A DNA stretch of 64,000 bases from contig JAUXUN010000034.1 in NCBI GenBank assembly GCA_030680855.1, positions 16,875 through 80,874 of the forward strand, in the 5' to 3' direction. This DNA is from Aestuariivirga sp. GTDB lineage: Bacteria > Pseudomonadota > Alphaproteobacteria > Rhizobiales > Aestuariivirgaceae. Positions 53,600 to 62,427 of this stretch are shown piece by piece. Position numbers and translations under genes: made by a program. The notes under the pieces were generated by a model. The model was not told where the DNA came from. It searched no databases and worked only from the letters and a program-made list of their open reading frames with translations. Each line of letters starts with the position of its first letter. Position 1 is the first letter of the stretch.

Positions 53600-54814
53600 T
53601 TACTCCTTTCGTGCCGGAACGTCCGCCGCAATGCGCTTGATGACGGCGGCCTGCCGCACCAGTTCACGATCCGGCATCGCCTCATAGCAGGGCACCACGA
53701 TCAAATCGCGCATCGCCGCGGCCGCTGTTTTAGGGTCAAGCCCTGGCCGGTCCAGGGGTGCTGCAATATGCTGTGAACGCGGCAGATCGGCGGCGTCAAA
53801 TCCCTCCCGCCGAAGCGCTTCAATGAATTTCCGTGGCTCACTCACCAGCAGCGGGAAAACCCAGTAGTCATGATGTGCGTTGGCTTGCGCTGGCTGCACG
53901 ACTGAGGTTCCGATCAGCCCGCTCAGCCTTTCGCCCTTGTGCTGGCGCGCCGTGACCTGCTCCATGTCGAATCGCGCAAGCCTTCGGTTCATCAGATGCA
54001 GCATCGTCACCGATGGCTGGAACCGCATGTTCTTGGCGGTCTTGAGCGGCGCAACGTCACGCACCCGGTCTGCAAGCTTGTCCTCATAATCCTCGCCCTT
54101 CGCATTATAGAAACGGTAGATGGCGGCCAGCACCGGCCGCGCCGTGACAAGTTTGAGCCCCATGAACTGCAGGATGCGCTTGCGGTGCTTTGCTTCCGGC
54201 TGCACCGGATAGTGCGACTGAATTTCCCGTATGCGGTCACGAAGGCTTGGATCCCTGACACGGATCAGTGCGCCGCCAAGTGCGGTGGCGGTCTTGATCG
54301 GGCCAAAGGAAAACATGTTGAGGTCCGCTGCGTCCGAGCCCGGATAGTTCCGGCCATTAAAAGCCTGGGCGCAGTCCTCGACGGTGACAAGTCCCAGGGC
54401 TTTCGCCAGTTCGAACATCGGATCGAGATCAAGCCGCGTGCCGAAAAGATGGGCCGCCACGAACACCCGGGAACGCTTTGTAATGGCGGCCTTGAGCCGC
54501 TCCACACTTGGCCCCATGTGGGCGAGATCAAGATCAACCGGAACCGGGACCAGCCCGGCATCCCTGACAATTCTCACCATGCCCTTGACGTTAAGCGCCG
54601 AGAATATAACTTCATCTCCGGGCTTCAGGTCGAGAGCCTGCAACAGAAGGTCAAATCCCGAGCGCACCGAATAGGCCGCAATGGTATCGCCGGAATCAGA
54701 GAAATAGGCCTCTGCCCGCAGGATTTCGCGCGGCCTTTCCGCCGCCGTAAAACTTGCCGCAAGCCCCGACAACAGGTCGCCCCAATCAATTTTCAGCTGC
54801 GTCCGGACCCACAT
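53600..54814 (-). CDS. DegT/DnrJ/EryC1/StrS-family aminotransferase
   Basis: The product is about 404 aa from the ATG at 54814 (MWVRTQLKIDWGDLL). A frame to 54880 overlaps the divergent gene's leader and is less likely. PLP-fold landmarks: ALDLKPGDEVIFSALNVKG, VTVEDCAQAFNGRNYPG (Asp binding the PLP nitrogen), and NMFSFGPIKTATALGGALIR with the likely catalytic Lys. The family transfers amino groups to nucleotide-linked oxo-sugars or related ketones. It lies next to a D-amino acid oxidase-like gene. Confidence 0.88.
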   Translation of the reverse strand: MWVRTQLKIDWGDLLSGLAASFTAAERPREILRAEAYFSDSGDTIAAYSVRSGFDLLLQALDLKPGDEVIFSALNVKGMVRIVRDAGLVPVPVDLDLAHMGPSVERLKAAITKRSRVFVAAHLFGTRLDLDPMFELAKALGLVTVEDCAQAFNGRNYPGSDAADLNMFSFGPIKTATALGGALIRVRDPSLRDRIREIQSHYPVQPEAKHRKRILQFMGLKLVTARPVLAAIYRFYNAKGEDYEDKLADRVRDVAPLKTAKNMRFQPSVTMLHLMNRRLARFDMEQVTARQHKGERLSGLIGTSVVQPAQANAHHDYWVFPLLVSEPRKFIEALRREGFDAADLPRSQHIAAPLDRPGLDPKTAAAAMRDLIVVPCYEAMPDRELVRQAAVIKRIAADVPARKE

Positions 54815-54934
54815 GGGAAAAATCCTCAATTCCGACTGAGTTAGCTGCAAAAACCGTCCTTGACCAGTCATGGCAGGCATGGTTTTTCCGGTCCGGTTGA
54901 GACAGACAGGGTCTTGATATATAGAGGCGTAACT

Positions 54935-55756
54935 ATGACAGATGCAGTGAATACCCCACCAAAGACCTTGCAGCAGCGCTTCAAAAAGGCGCGGCGCAAG
55001 CGTATCAAAAAATTTGGCAAGAACCTGATTCGGCGGCTGGCGAATTTCCTTGGCCGCCAGTCCCTGGTTGGCGATGCGCCGGTGCTGGACTCAAGGCATT
55101 TTCCATTCCTGAAAACTTTTACCGGCGACTGGCAAGCGATCAAAGCCGAGGTGACGGAAATCCTCAAACACCGCGAAGCGATTCCCCTCTTCCAGGACGT
55201 CTCCGCCGACCAGATGAAGATTTCCAAGGGAAATAACTGGCGCACCTTCATTTTGTTCGGTTTCGGCGAGAAGCTGGAGAAAAACTGCGTACAGGCCCCG
55301 GTTACCACACGCCTCCTTGAGGCCGTGCCCAACCTGCAAACCGCATGGTTCTCAATTCTAGGCCCCGGCTATCACATCCCGGCCCATCGCGGCGTCAGCA
55401 AAGGAATTGTGCGGGCCCATCTCGGCTTGATCATTCCCAGGGAAGCGGAGAAATGCCGCATGCGGGTCGGTGACACCATCAATGTCTGGCGCCCCGGCGA
55501 AATCTTTGTATTCGACGATACCTACGAGCACGAAGTCTGGAACGACACAAAGGACGAGCGCGTCATCCTGCTCTTTGATTTCGACCGGCCCATGCGGCTC
55601 TGGGGACGCCTGGTCAATAGCACCTTTGTGCGCCTGCTCAAGTTCACGGCCTATTTCCAGGAGCCGAAAAGGAAAATGGCCAGCTTCGAAGACCGCTTCG
55701 AGGCCGCCACCCGCCGCGCCAGCGAGAACCTCGAAAAGCTCTCCGACGACGACTAG
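54935..55756 (+). CDS. Aspartyl/asparaginyl beta-hydroxylase family dioxygenase (LpxO-like)
   Basis: The product is 273 aa from the ATG at 54935 (MTDAVNTPPKTL). A strongly basic N-terminal region (KKARRKRIKKFGKNLIRRL) may bind membrane. The Fe(II)/2-oxoglutarate domain has GYHIPAHRGVSKGIVRAHLG (His ligands and the HRG-type arginine) and FVFDDTYEHEVWNDT with the third His. The bacterial relative LpxO hydroxylates a lipid A acyl chain. A membrane lipid substrate, including sphingolipid acyl chains, is possible. It ends 4 bp into the convergent BKACE gene. Confidence 0.85.
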   Translation: MTDAVNTPPKTLQQRFKKARRKRIKKFGKNLIRRLANFLGRQSLVGDAPVLDSRHFPFLKTFTGDWQAIKAEVTEILKHREAIPLFQDVSADQMKISKGNNWRTFILFGFGEKLEKNCVQAPVTTRLLEAVPNLQTAWFSILGPGYHIPAHRGVSKGIVRAHLGLIIPREAEKCRMRVGDTINVWRPGEIFVFDDTYEHEVWNDTKDERVILLFDFDRPMRLWGRLVNSTFVRLLKFTAYFQEPKRKMASFEDRFEAATRRASENLEKLSDDD

Positions 55757-56688
55757 ATTTTGACGTTCTCGGCTCCCTTGAGGTCCAGCATCTTTCGGGC
55801 TTCCACAGGCGTTGCCGTCTCTATGGAAAGCTCGTCGAGGATGCGGCGCATCTTGGCCACCAGCTCCGCGTTGGATTTGGCCAGCTTTCCCTTGCCAATG
55901 TAGAGGTTGTCTTCAAGCCCCACCCGGACATTGGCCCCCATGGTGGCCGCCATCGTGCACAGCGGAAACTGAAAACGCCCCGCCGCCAGCACCGACCAGT
56001 GAAACTGGTCGCCAAAAAGCCGCTCGGCGGTTTCACGCATGAACATGACATTTTGTGGGTCGGGGCCGATGCCGCCGAGGATGCCGAAAATGGTTTGCAC
56101 AAACAGCGGCGGCTTCACCAGCTTGCGGTCAAGGAAATGCGCCAGCGTATAGAGATGGCCCACGTCATAGCATTCAAACTCAAAACGCGTGCCGTGGCCT
56201 TCGCCAAGGCGCTGAAGAATCTTCTCTATGTCGCCGAAAGTATTGCGGAAAATGAAATCCTTCGAGCCTTCGAGGTGCTTGCGCTCCCATTCGTGCTTCA
56301 AGTCCCCATAGCGCGCCAGCATGGGATAAAGCCCGAAATTCATCGAGCCCATGTTGAGTGAGGTCATTTCCGGCGAAAACCGCTCCGCCGCGGCGAGGCG
56401 CTCATCAATAGTCATGCCCTGCCCGCCGCCCGTGGTGATATTGATCACCGCCTCCGTGGCCTGTTTGATGCGCGGCAGGAATTCATTGTAGACATCGGGC
56501 GAGGCCGCCGGCCGGCCATCCCGTGGGTCGCGCGCATGAAGATGCAGGATCGATGCCCCCGCCGCTGCCGCTTCCACCGCCTGGGTTGCAATGTCATTGG
56601 CCGTCACCGGCAAGTGCGGCGACATGGAGGGCGTATGGATGGACCCCGTGATGGCACAGGTGATGATGACTTTCGATTTCGCGCGCAT
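55753..56688 (-). CDS. BKACE-family beta-keto acid cleavage enzyme (KCE/DUF849)
   Basis: The product is 311 aa. The Zn-binding pair H49/H51 lies in SILHLHARDPRDGRP, with VINITTGGGQGMT, SLNMGSMNFG, and MGANVRVGLEDNL. Members condense a beta-keto acid with acetyl-CoA to give acetoacetate and a CoA ester, e.g. 3-keto-5-aminohexanoate or dehydrocarnitine cleavage. The natural substrate here is unknown. A TetR regulator is encoded just upstream on the same strand and a PotDBCA-like importer lies divergent from it. Confidence 0.92.
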   Translation of the reverse strand: MRAKSKVIITCAITGSIHTPSMSPHLPVTANDIATQAVEAAAAGASILHLHARDPRDGRPAASPDVYNEFLPRIKQATEAVINITTGGGQGMTIDERLAAAERFSPEMTSLNMGSMNFGLYPMLARYGDLKHEWERKHLEGSKDFIFRNTFGDIEKILQRLGEGHGTRFEFECYDVGHLYTLAHFLDRKLVKPPLFVQTIFGILGGIGPDPQNVMFMRETAERLFGDQFHWSVLAAGRFQFPLCTMAATMGANVRVGLEDNLYIGKGKLAKSNAELVAKMRRILDELSIETATPVEARKMLDLKGAENVKI

Positions 56689-56773
56689 GAAGCCTCCGCT
56701 TTCCGGCCGTCACACTAGCCAAGCGGCCCCCGGGCTGCCATCACATTCTTGGACATGGCTGAAATGCGGAAAA

Positions 56774-57388
56774 TCAGGCTGAAATGGCCTTTACCAGGGT
56801 ACGGTTCTGGCGGCGGATATTGGCGCGAAGTTCCCTCATCGGCATGTCCTCGCGCTTGATGAATTCGATAAACATCATGTTCATGCTGTTGAAAATCATC
56901 TCGCCCACGCCGCGCCCGTCAATGTCGCCCCGCACCAGTCCAAGCGCTTGCAGCTTGGCGATAAGGGCGCAGGTCTGGTCCGCCAAATCCCGGTCAAGCG
57001 CCGTATAGGTTTTGCCGAAGGGACTGTCCGGCTGCTGGGTGGAGGTTGCCATGGCCTGGCGCCACATTTCCTTGCTCAGGTAAACCAGGGAATGCTCGAT
57101 ATAGCTGGCCAGCAGCGCATCGATGGCCTTTTCCACATTCCTGGGCGGCTTCTCGATGATCTTCTGCCCGGCGGCCAGAACCTCGTGGACTTCCAGCGAA
57201 ACAATGGCCACCAGAATGTCGCCCTTGTTGCGGTAGTAATTGTAGATGGTGCCGACCGAAACTTCGGCCCTGGCGGCAATCTCCTCGATCCGGGCCCCCT
57301 CATAACCCTCCTTGCGGAACAGTCCTGCCGCCGCCTCCACAATCCGGGAATTCCGGTCAATCCTGTTTTTTGCCCTGAGGCCCGCCAT
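56774..57388 (-). CDS. TetR-family transcriptional regulator
   Basis: The product is 204 aa. The N-terminal helix-turn-helix is RIEEIAARAEVSVGTIYNYY within the TetR motif, and a variable ligand-binding C-terminal domain follows. Its promoter is shared with the divergent ABC importer, and direct repeats lie there (57414-57441). It most likely represses the importer, with the transported compound or a catabolite as inducer. Its own operon may include BKACE, 85 bp downstream. Confidence 0.92.
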   Translation of the reverse strand: MAGLRAKNRIDRNSRIVEAAAGLFRKEGYEGARIEEIAARAEVSVGTIYNYYRNKGDILVAIVSLEVHEVLAAGQKIIEKPPRNVEKAIDALLASYIEHSLVYLSKEMWRQAMATSTQQPDSPFGKTYTALDRDLADQTCALIAKLQALGLVRGDIDGRGVGEMIFNSMNMMFIEFIKREDMPMRELRANIRRQNRTLVKAISA

Positions 57389-57413
57389 GGCGTGAATTGT
57401 CTTTCCACAATTT

Positions 57414-57441
57414 GAATTGACTCAAGTTTAGAATTGGTTCA
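57414..57441. promoter_or_regulatory. Direct repeats in TetR / importer divergent promoter
   Basis: GAATTGACTCA (57414-57424) recurs as GAATTGGTTCA (57431-57441) at a 17-bp period. The region also contains TTGA/TCAA half-sites. This is a candidate TetR operator. The Shine-Dalgarno of the importer's first gene, GGAGGA, follows at 57467-57472. Confidence 0.4.
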
Positions 57442-57479
57442 TTTTTTTGGCAAGCAACAAAATTCCGGAGGATTAACCC

Positions 57480-58547
57480 ATGTTCACGTCATTCATGCCG
57501 TCCCTGAAGCGCAGTGCCTGCGCCGCCGCAATCGCCAGCATCGCCGTCATTTCGCCCGCCGCTGCCGCCGATCTCAACGCCCTGATCTGGTGCGATCACG
57601 CCGACCCCGCCCTGCTCAAGCCCTTCGAGGATGCCAACGGCATCAAGGTCAACGTCAAGGAGTTCGAAGGCACCGGCGCCGGCTTTGCCATTGTCGACCA
57701 GTCCCAGCCCGGCGACTGGGACGTCATGGTGATCGATTCCATTGATATTCCGCGCGGAGTTGAAAAAGGCCTGTTTGAGCCCCTGCCCGAAGACAAGCTG
57801 CCATTGGCCGATCTCTACGACGAAGTCACCATGGATGGCTCAACCAGGGTGGACGGCAAGCGCTACGGCATTACCGAGAAATTCGGCTACAACACCATCG
57901 GCTTCAACAACAGCAAGGTTGATCCCGCCGACATGCAGTCCATGAGCGCCCTGCTGGACGAAAAATACAAGGGCCGCATCGCCATCTATGACTATTACCT
58001 GCCGATCATCGGCATGGCCGCCCTCTCCATCGGCAAGAACACCGCCGATCTGACCGAGGCCGACCTTCCGGCCATCAAGGAAGTCCTGCTCAAGATGAAG
58101 GGAAATTCCAAGCTTGTGGGCGAAGTCACCGCGAGTCAGACTGCCCTGGCAACCGGCGAAGTTGATATCCTGGTGGGTGGCGGCGAATGGGTAACGGCGG
58201 GCCTTGCCAGGGAAAACCCGGCCCTGGATTTTTCTGTTCCCAAGGAAGGCGCGATTCTTTGGTCGCAATCACTCGCCATGTTTTCAGCCAGCAAGAACAA
58301 GGACATGGCCCTCAAGTTCATTCAATATGTCATGAGCCCGGAAGGCCAGGCGCGGCTTGCCACCTCATCCTGCTATTGGGGCATGCCCGCCAGCAAGGCG
58401 GCAGCCCTTGATGACGCGCAAAAGAAAATCCTGCGCTTTGACGAGCAGCCGGAATTCCTCAAGCGTTCGCAGCCCTACCCCGCGCCAAGCGCTGAACTCG
58501 ACAAGAAAATGCAAGACCTCTGGACTGAGATGCTGCAATCACAATAA
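57480..58547 (+). CDS. ABC transporter substrate-binding protein, PotD/spermidine type
   Basis: The product is 355 aa with a signal peptide (hydrophobic segment ending VISPAAAAD). The mature chain begins LNALIWCDHADPALLKPFED. Features of family 1 extracellular solute-binding proteins (polyamine/PotD-like): GDWDVMVIDSIDIPRGVEKG, KFGYNTIGFN and ALATGEVDILVGGGEWV. The substrate is not certain. The adjacent BKACE gene suggests a carnitine/betaine- or amino-acid-derived compound rather than polyamine. It is the first gene of a PotD-B-C-A operon. Confidence 0.88.
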   Translation: MFTSFMPSLKRSACAAAIASIAVISPAAAADLNALIWCDHADPALLKPFEDANGIKVNVKEFEGTGAGFAIVDQSQPGDWDVMVIDSIDIPRGVEKGLFEPLPEDKLPLADLYDEVTMDGSTRVDGKRYGITEKFGYNTIGFNNSKVDPADMQSMSALLDEKYKGRIAIYDYYLPIIGMAALSIGKNTADLTEADLPAIKEVLLKMKGNSKLVGEVTASQTALATGEVDILVGGGEWVTAGLARENPALDFSVPKEGAILWSQSLAMFSASKNKDMALKFIQYVMSPEGQARLATSSCYWGMPASKAAALDDAQKKILRFDEQPEFLKRSQPYPAPSAELDKKMQDLWTEMLQSQ

Positions 58548-58556
58548 ACAGGGATT

Positions 58557-59402
58557 GTGAACGAGCTCTCCAAGATCGACCGTGCCTTGCCATGGATGCT
58601 GGTAACCCCAGCCCTCCTCTGGACGCTGCTTTTTTTCGTGGCGCCCTTTGTCGCCATGGCGCTGCTGAGTTTGAATTTTCAGGCTGAAGGCGGCATGACG
58701 GTTTCGAATTACAGCCAGTTCTTCACCAACCCCAGCTACTACCGCGCCATGATCAATTCGCTGGAGGTGACCGGCATGGTCACCCTCATCTCCGTGCTGC
58801 TCGCCTACCCCTTTGCCTGGATTCTGGCTGAGCAAATTCCGCCACGCCTGCAAAGGCTGGCGCTGCTGCTGGCCATCCTGCCTTTCTGGACCTCTTACGT
58901 GGTGCGCTCCTATTCCTGGCTGCTGGTGCTGGCGCAGAACGGTGTGGTCAATGACGCGCTGCTCCGCACCGGCCTGTTGACTGATCCCCTGCAGCTTGCC
59001 AACACCCGCACCGCAACGATCATCGGTTTTGTCCATTTCTTTGTCATGCTGCTCACCCTCACGATCTTTGCCAGCCTCAAGCAGTTGAACCCGAGCTATC
59101 GCAAGGCCGCCGCTGATCTCGGCGCCGGCCCCATTCGCACCTTCATCCATGTGGTTCTCCCACTCACCATTCCGGGCGTCGTGGTGGGGGCCTTTCTCAC
59201 CTTCGTCCTCGCCATCGGCGATTACATCACGCCGCAGATCCTGGGCGGCAACAATGAGCTTCTCATGCCGCAGCTCATCATGATGCAGATCGGCCGCCGC
59301 GGTGACTTTCCCCTGGCTTCAGCCCTTGCCCTTATCCTGATGGCGATGGTGACCATTGCCTATATCGCCTGCGCCCGCTGGCTGAAGATCGAGCGGACCT
59401 GA
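58557..59402 (+). CDS. ABC transporter permease, PotB-like
   Basis: The product is 281 aa from a GTG at 58557 (MNELSKIDRALPWML). Six hydrophobic segments are visible, and the EAA loop reads YRKAAADLGAGPIRTFIHVV. It forms one half of the inner-membrane pore with the downstream PotC-like permease, whose ATG overlaps its stop by one base. An ATG does not appear closer to the Shine-Dalgarno, so GTG is retained. Confidence 0.9.
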   Translation: MNELSKIDRALPWMLVTPALLWTLLFFVAPFVAMALLSLNFQAEGGMTVSNYSQFFTNPSYYRAMINSLEVTGMVTLISVLLAYPFAWILAEQIPPRLQRLALLLAILPFWTSYVVRSYSWLLVLAQNGVVNDALLRTGLLTDPLQLANTRTATIIGFVHFFVMLLTLTIFASLKQLNPSYRKAAADLGAGPIRTFIHVVLPLTIPGVVVGAFLTFVLAIGDYITPQILGGNNELLMPQLIMMQIGRRGDFPLASALALILMAMVTIAYIACARWLKIERT

Positions 59403-60184
59403 TGCGCGTCTTCATGAGGTTTCTGTCAGCAGGCTATGCCCTGGCGATTTACGGCTTCATTTTCTTGCCGGTTGTCGTGCTCGTCGTGTTCTCGCTGCAA
59501 TCCACCGCCTTCCCCATCCCGCCCTTCACCGGCCCGTCATTCCGCTGGTATGAAGCGGTGCTGAACGATCCGCGGCTCACCTCGGCGCTGTTCAATTCCC
59601 TTGCCGTGGCGCTCATCTCGTCTCTGGTGGCCGTCGCCCTCGGTTTCGTCAGCGCATGGGGCTTTGCCCGGTTCATGCTGCCCGGCTCAGGCCTAATGCG
59701 CGGCCTCATCACCCTGCCGCTCACCGTGAGCTACCTCATCATCGGCATGGGCCTGCTCGTCATCTTCAACATGATCGGCCTGCCAAAAAACTTGCTTGCC
59801 GCCGGCATCGGCCATGTGGTGATCAATCTTCCCCTGTGCTTTGCCATCATCTACAGCCAGATGGGCGACCACCAGATCAACATTGAGCGCGCCGCACGGG
59901 ACTTGGGCGCAACCGAATGGAACGTATTGTGGCTGGTCACCCTGCCCATCATGTGGCCCGCCATCTTCGCCAGCCTCTTCCTTTCCATGACCTTCTCCTG
60001 GGATGAATTCGTGATCTCCTTCCTCCTCACCCGTTTCGACACAACCCTTCCCGTTGAAATCTGGAACCTGCTGCGCTCCGGCCTCAATCCCAAAACCAAT
60101 GCCGTGGGCTCCCTGGTTTTTGCCGTCTCCGTGGTGGCAGCCATCATCCTTGAACTCATCCTGCTGCGCCGGAGACCCGCATGA
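59402..60184 (+). CDS. ABC transporter permease, PotC-like
   Basis: The product is 260 aa. The EAA loop is IERAARDLGATEWNVLWLVT, and the hydrophobic segments match the PotC half of polyamine-type importers. The C-terminal ILELILLRRRPA ends at the 4-bp overlap with the ATPase gene. It pairs with the upstream permease. Confidence 0.92.
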   Translation: MRVFMRFLSAGYALAIYGFIFLPVVVLVVFSLQSTAFPIPPFTGPSFRWYEAVLNDPRLTSALFNSLAVALISSLVAVALGFVSAWGFARFMLPGSGLMRGLITLPLTVSYLIIGMGLLVIFNMIGLPKNLLAAGIGHVVINLPLCFAIIYSQMGDHQINIERAARDLGATEWNVLWLVTLPIMWPAIFASLFLSMTFSWDEFVISFLLTRFDTTLPVEIWNLLRSGLNPKTNAVGSLVFAVSVVAAIILELILLRRRPA

Positions 60185-61245
60185 CCGAAGCCCTCGTTGA
60201 GATGAAGAATATCTCCCACAGCTTCGGGAGGGTCAGCGTGCTGAATGATGTGTCGCTGGCCATCAACCCCGGCAGCTATACGGTCCTGCTGGGTCCTTCC
60301 GGCTCGGGCAAAACCACGCTGCTCTCCATCCTCGGCGGCTTTCTCATCCCCCGCAAAGGCAGCGTGCTGATCCGCGGGGTGAATTGCACCATGCTGGCGC
60401 CCGCCAGGCGCCCCACCACCACCGTGTTCCAGGACTACGCCCTGTTTCCCCACATGAGCGTCGGCAACAACGTGGGCTTCGGCCTGCGCATGAAGGGCGT
60501 CGTCAAAAGCGAGCGTGACCGCCTGGCCCAGGAAGCGCTGGTCATCGTCGGCCTCCCCGAAGCCTTCAGGAAGAAACCCCACCAGCTTTCCGGCGGCCAG
60601 CGCCAGCGCGTCGCCCTTGCCCGGGCCCTTGTGGTGAAGCCCGCCGTGCTGCTTCTTGATGAGCCCCTGGGGGCCCTTGATCTCAAACTCCGCCGCCAGA
60701 TGCAGGACGAGTTGAAAACCATCCAGAAGCAGGTGGGCACCGCCTTCGTCCATGTCACCCATGACCAGGAAGAGGCCATGGCCTTGGCCGATCATTGCGT
60801 GGTCATGAACCAGGGCCGCATCGAGGATGAAGGAACCCCGGAACGGGTTTACGCCAAACCAGCCACGCGCTTCACCGCCGCCTTCATGGGCGAAAGCACG
60901 CTCATTCCAGGCGAAGTGACAAGTGTCACCGGCAACGCCATTTTGGTGAATACCGCCTTTGGCGCCTTTCCAATCGTCGCTGAAGCCGCGGAAGGCACCC
61001 AGGTCACGCTCGCCATCCGGCCTGAACACATGCGGCTCATCCGCGACTCGCGCAGCGTCACCTTCGGCAGCGCGCTGGTGACCGCCGTCATTTTCCAGGG
61101 AAGCTTCAAGCGCGTGCTTGCCGAATCCACCAGCCGCGTGGGCTTCTTTTTTATCGCCAGGATCCCGGCGGAACACGACGTAGCGGTGGGCGACACCGTC
61201 ACCCCCTGCTGCCATATCGAAGACCTGATCATGCTGGCGAAATAG
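60181..61245 (+). CDS. ABC transporter ATP-binding protein, PotA-like
   Basis: The product is 354 aa. Walker A GPSGSGKTT, Q-loop VFQDYALFPHMSV, signature LSGGQRQRVALARAL, Walker B VLLLDEPLGALD and H-loop VTHDQEEAMALAD are all present, with a TOBE-type C-terminal domain. It powers the PotDBC-like importer. The start overlaps the permease stop by 4 bp, and the MBL-fold gene begins 2 bp after its stop. Confidence 0.94.
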   Translation: MTEALVEMKNISHSFGRVSVLNDVSLAINPGSYTVLLGPSGSGKTTLLSILGGFLIPRKGSVLIRGVNCTMLAPARRPTTTVFQDYALFPHMSVGNNVGFGLRMKGVVKSERDRLAQEALVIVGLPEAFRKKPHQLSGGQRQRVALARALVVKPAVLLLDEPLGALDLKLRRQMQDELKTIQKQVGTAFVHVTHDQEEAMALADHCVVMNQGRIEDEGTPERVYAKPATRFTAAFMGESTLIPGEVTSVTGNAILVNTAFGAFPIVAEAAEGTQVTLAIRPEHMRLIRDSRSVTFGSALVTAVIFQGSFKRVLAESTSRVGFFFIARIPAEHDVAVGDTVTPCCHIEDLIMLAK

Positions 61246-61247
61246 CC

Positions 61248-62009
61248 ATGACACCCATCAAGGCCAATGACTGGTATGAAACCATCCGCATGGCCGATGA
61301 TGTCACGCTGATCCACGAACCCTGGATCAAGCCCTTCTTCCGCTGAAACATGTGGCACGTCCGGGGCCGCGGCCGCGACCTTCTCTTCGATACGGGCCTT
61401 GGCCATTTCAGCCTGCGTGCGTCTGTGAGGCTGCTAGCCGAACGGCCCCTGCTCTGCGTGGCAAGCCACACGCATTTCGATCACATCGGCTGCCACCATG
61501 AATTTCCGGATCGCTGTGTGCATCAAGCCGAGGCAGAAATTCTAGCAGACCCGCGCAATGAGTGGACTGTCGCCGACCGCTACGCCACCGACGACATGTT
61601 TGACCGCCTGCCGGAAGGCTGGGAGACATCGCGCTACCGAATACATCCCGCCCCGGCCCAGCGCCTGCTCGCCCACGGCGATATCATCGATCTCGGCAAC
61701 CGGCATTTCGAAGTCATCCACACCCCGGGCCATTCCCCCGGCGGCATCGGCCTCTTCGAAAAAGCCAGCGGCATATTCCTCTCCGGCGACATCGTCTATG
61801 ATGGCCCCCTGATCGACGACGCCTATCATTCCAACCGCCAGGACTACGTGGCGACGATGGACAGACTCCGCGCTCTGCCCGTCTCGGTCATCCACGGCGG
61901 CCATTTCCCCAGCTTCGGCGCAACCCGCTATCATCAACTCATCAACGAATACCTCGCAGGCCAACGAGCCGCTGGTTGCCATTTGGAAAAGACGTCCCTC
62001 TCCCCGTGA
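61248..62009 (+). CDS. MBL-fold metallohydrolase with in-frame TGA at codon 33
   Basis: Reading from ATG 61248 gives 253 residues if the TGA at 61344-61346 (codon 33) is read through. The upstream part, MTPIKANDWYETIRMADDVT and EPWIKPFFR, matches the usual N-terminus, and the downstream part continues in the same frame: NMWHVRGRGRDLLFDTGLGH, then the Zn motif HTHFDHIG and TPGHSPGGIGLF. The TGA takes the place of a residue that I recall as Cys in homologues. Either it is selenocysteine, or the gene is decaying, or a shorter protein starts at ATG 61350. The last residues come from a dispersed repeat. The gene is probably co-transcribed with the importer. Confidence 0.65.
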
Positions 62010-62061
62010 AACGGGGAGAGGGTTGGGGCCCATCCGGCGTAGCGCAGCGAAGCAGGATGGG
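61996..62061. repeat. Dispersed-type repeat with two hairpins after the MBL-fold gene
   Basis: CCCTCTCCCCGT (61996-62007) pairs with ACGGGGAGAGGG (62011-62022) around a 3-nt loop, and CCCATCC (62029-62035) pairs with GGATGGG (62055-62061). The MBL-fold stop codon lies inside the first hairpin. The first stem is terminator-like but has no T-run. This resembles common alphaproteobacterial dispersed repeats. Confidence 0.7.
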
Positions 62062-62181
62062 AGGGTGAGGGGCAACTTGTCTGTAATATGAATAAATACG
62101 CTAGTGTCTCGGTTTGAATAAGGCAGCTATCGCATAGGTTTTGTAATTCCTATATGCTTCTTCAAAAGTTCGGGAGGAAGC

Positions 62182-62427
62182 ATGTCTGGCGATATTCGTA
62201 AGAGTGAAAAAGGTGGCAATACTGCCTACCTGAACATTGGTGCGTGGTACGACAACGAGACGGGACATATTCATTTGACGCTGCCTCATTCAGGTTGGTT
62301 CCATACTACGGTAATCGGCGATGAAAAGAGCAAGCGGGGCCATCCCAATTTGTACGGGAAGCTGGCTCGCGCGCTTAAAGAGGCTGGAGTACCCGGGCCG
62401 GAAGTTGATGAGACCGACAATGCCTGA
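62182..62427 (+). CDS. Small hypothetical protein (81 aa)
   Basis: The protein starts at an ATG preceded by GGGAGGAAGC. It reads MSGDIRKSEKGGNTAYLNIG with WYDNETGHIHLTLP and HPNLYGKLARALKEAG. I do not recognise the family. It overlaps the next small gene by 8 bp, suggesting a two-gene unit. Base composition is AT-richer than the neighbours. Confidence 0.6.
   Translation: MSGDIRKSEKGGNTAYLNIGAWYDNETGHIHLTLPHSGWFHTTVIGDEKSKRGHPNLYGKLARALKEAGVPGPEVDETDNA

Noticed and set aside
59851..61254. 467-codon open frame antisense to the PotC/PotA-like genes
   Set aside because: It is a GC-rich shadow of two clearly recognisable transporter genes, and its translation has no family-like motif.
61350..62009. 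MBL-fold gene starting only at ATG 61350
   Set aside because: Family-like sequence continues upstream in the same frame, so a simple start there would lose the first strands. I kept the longer reading with the in-frame TGA as an open question.
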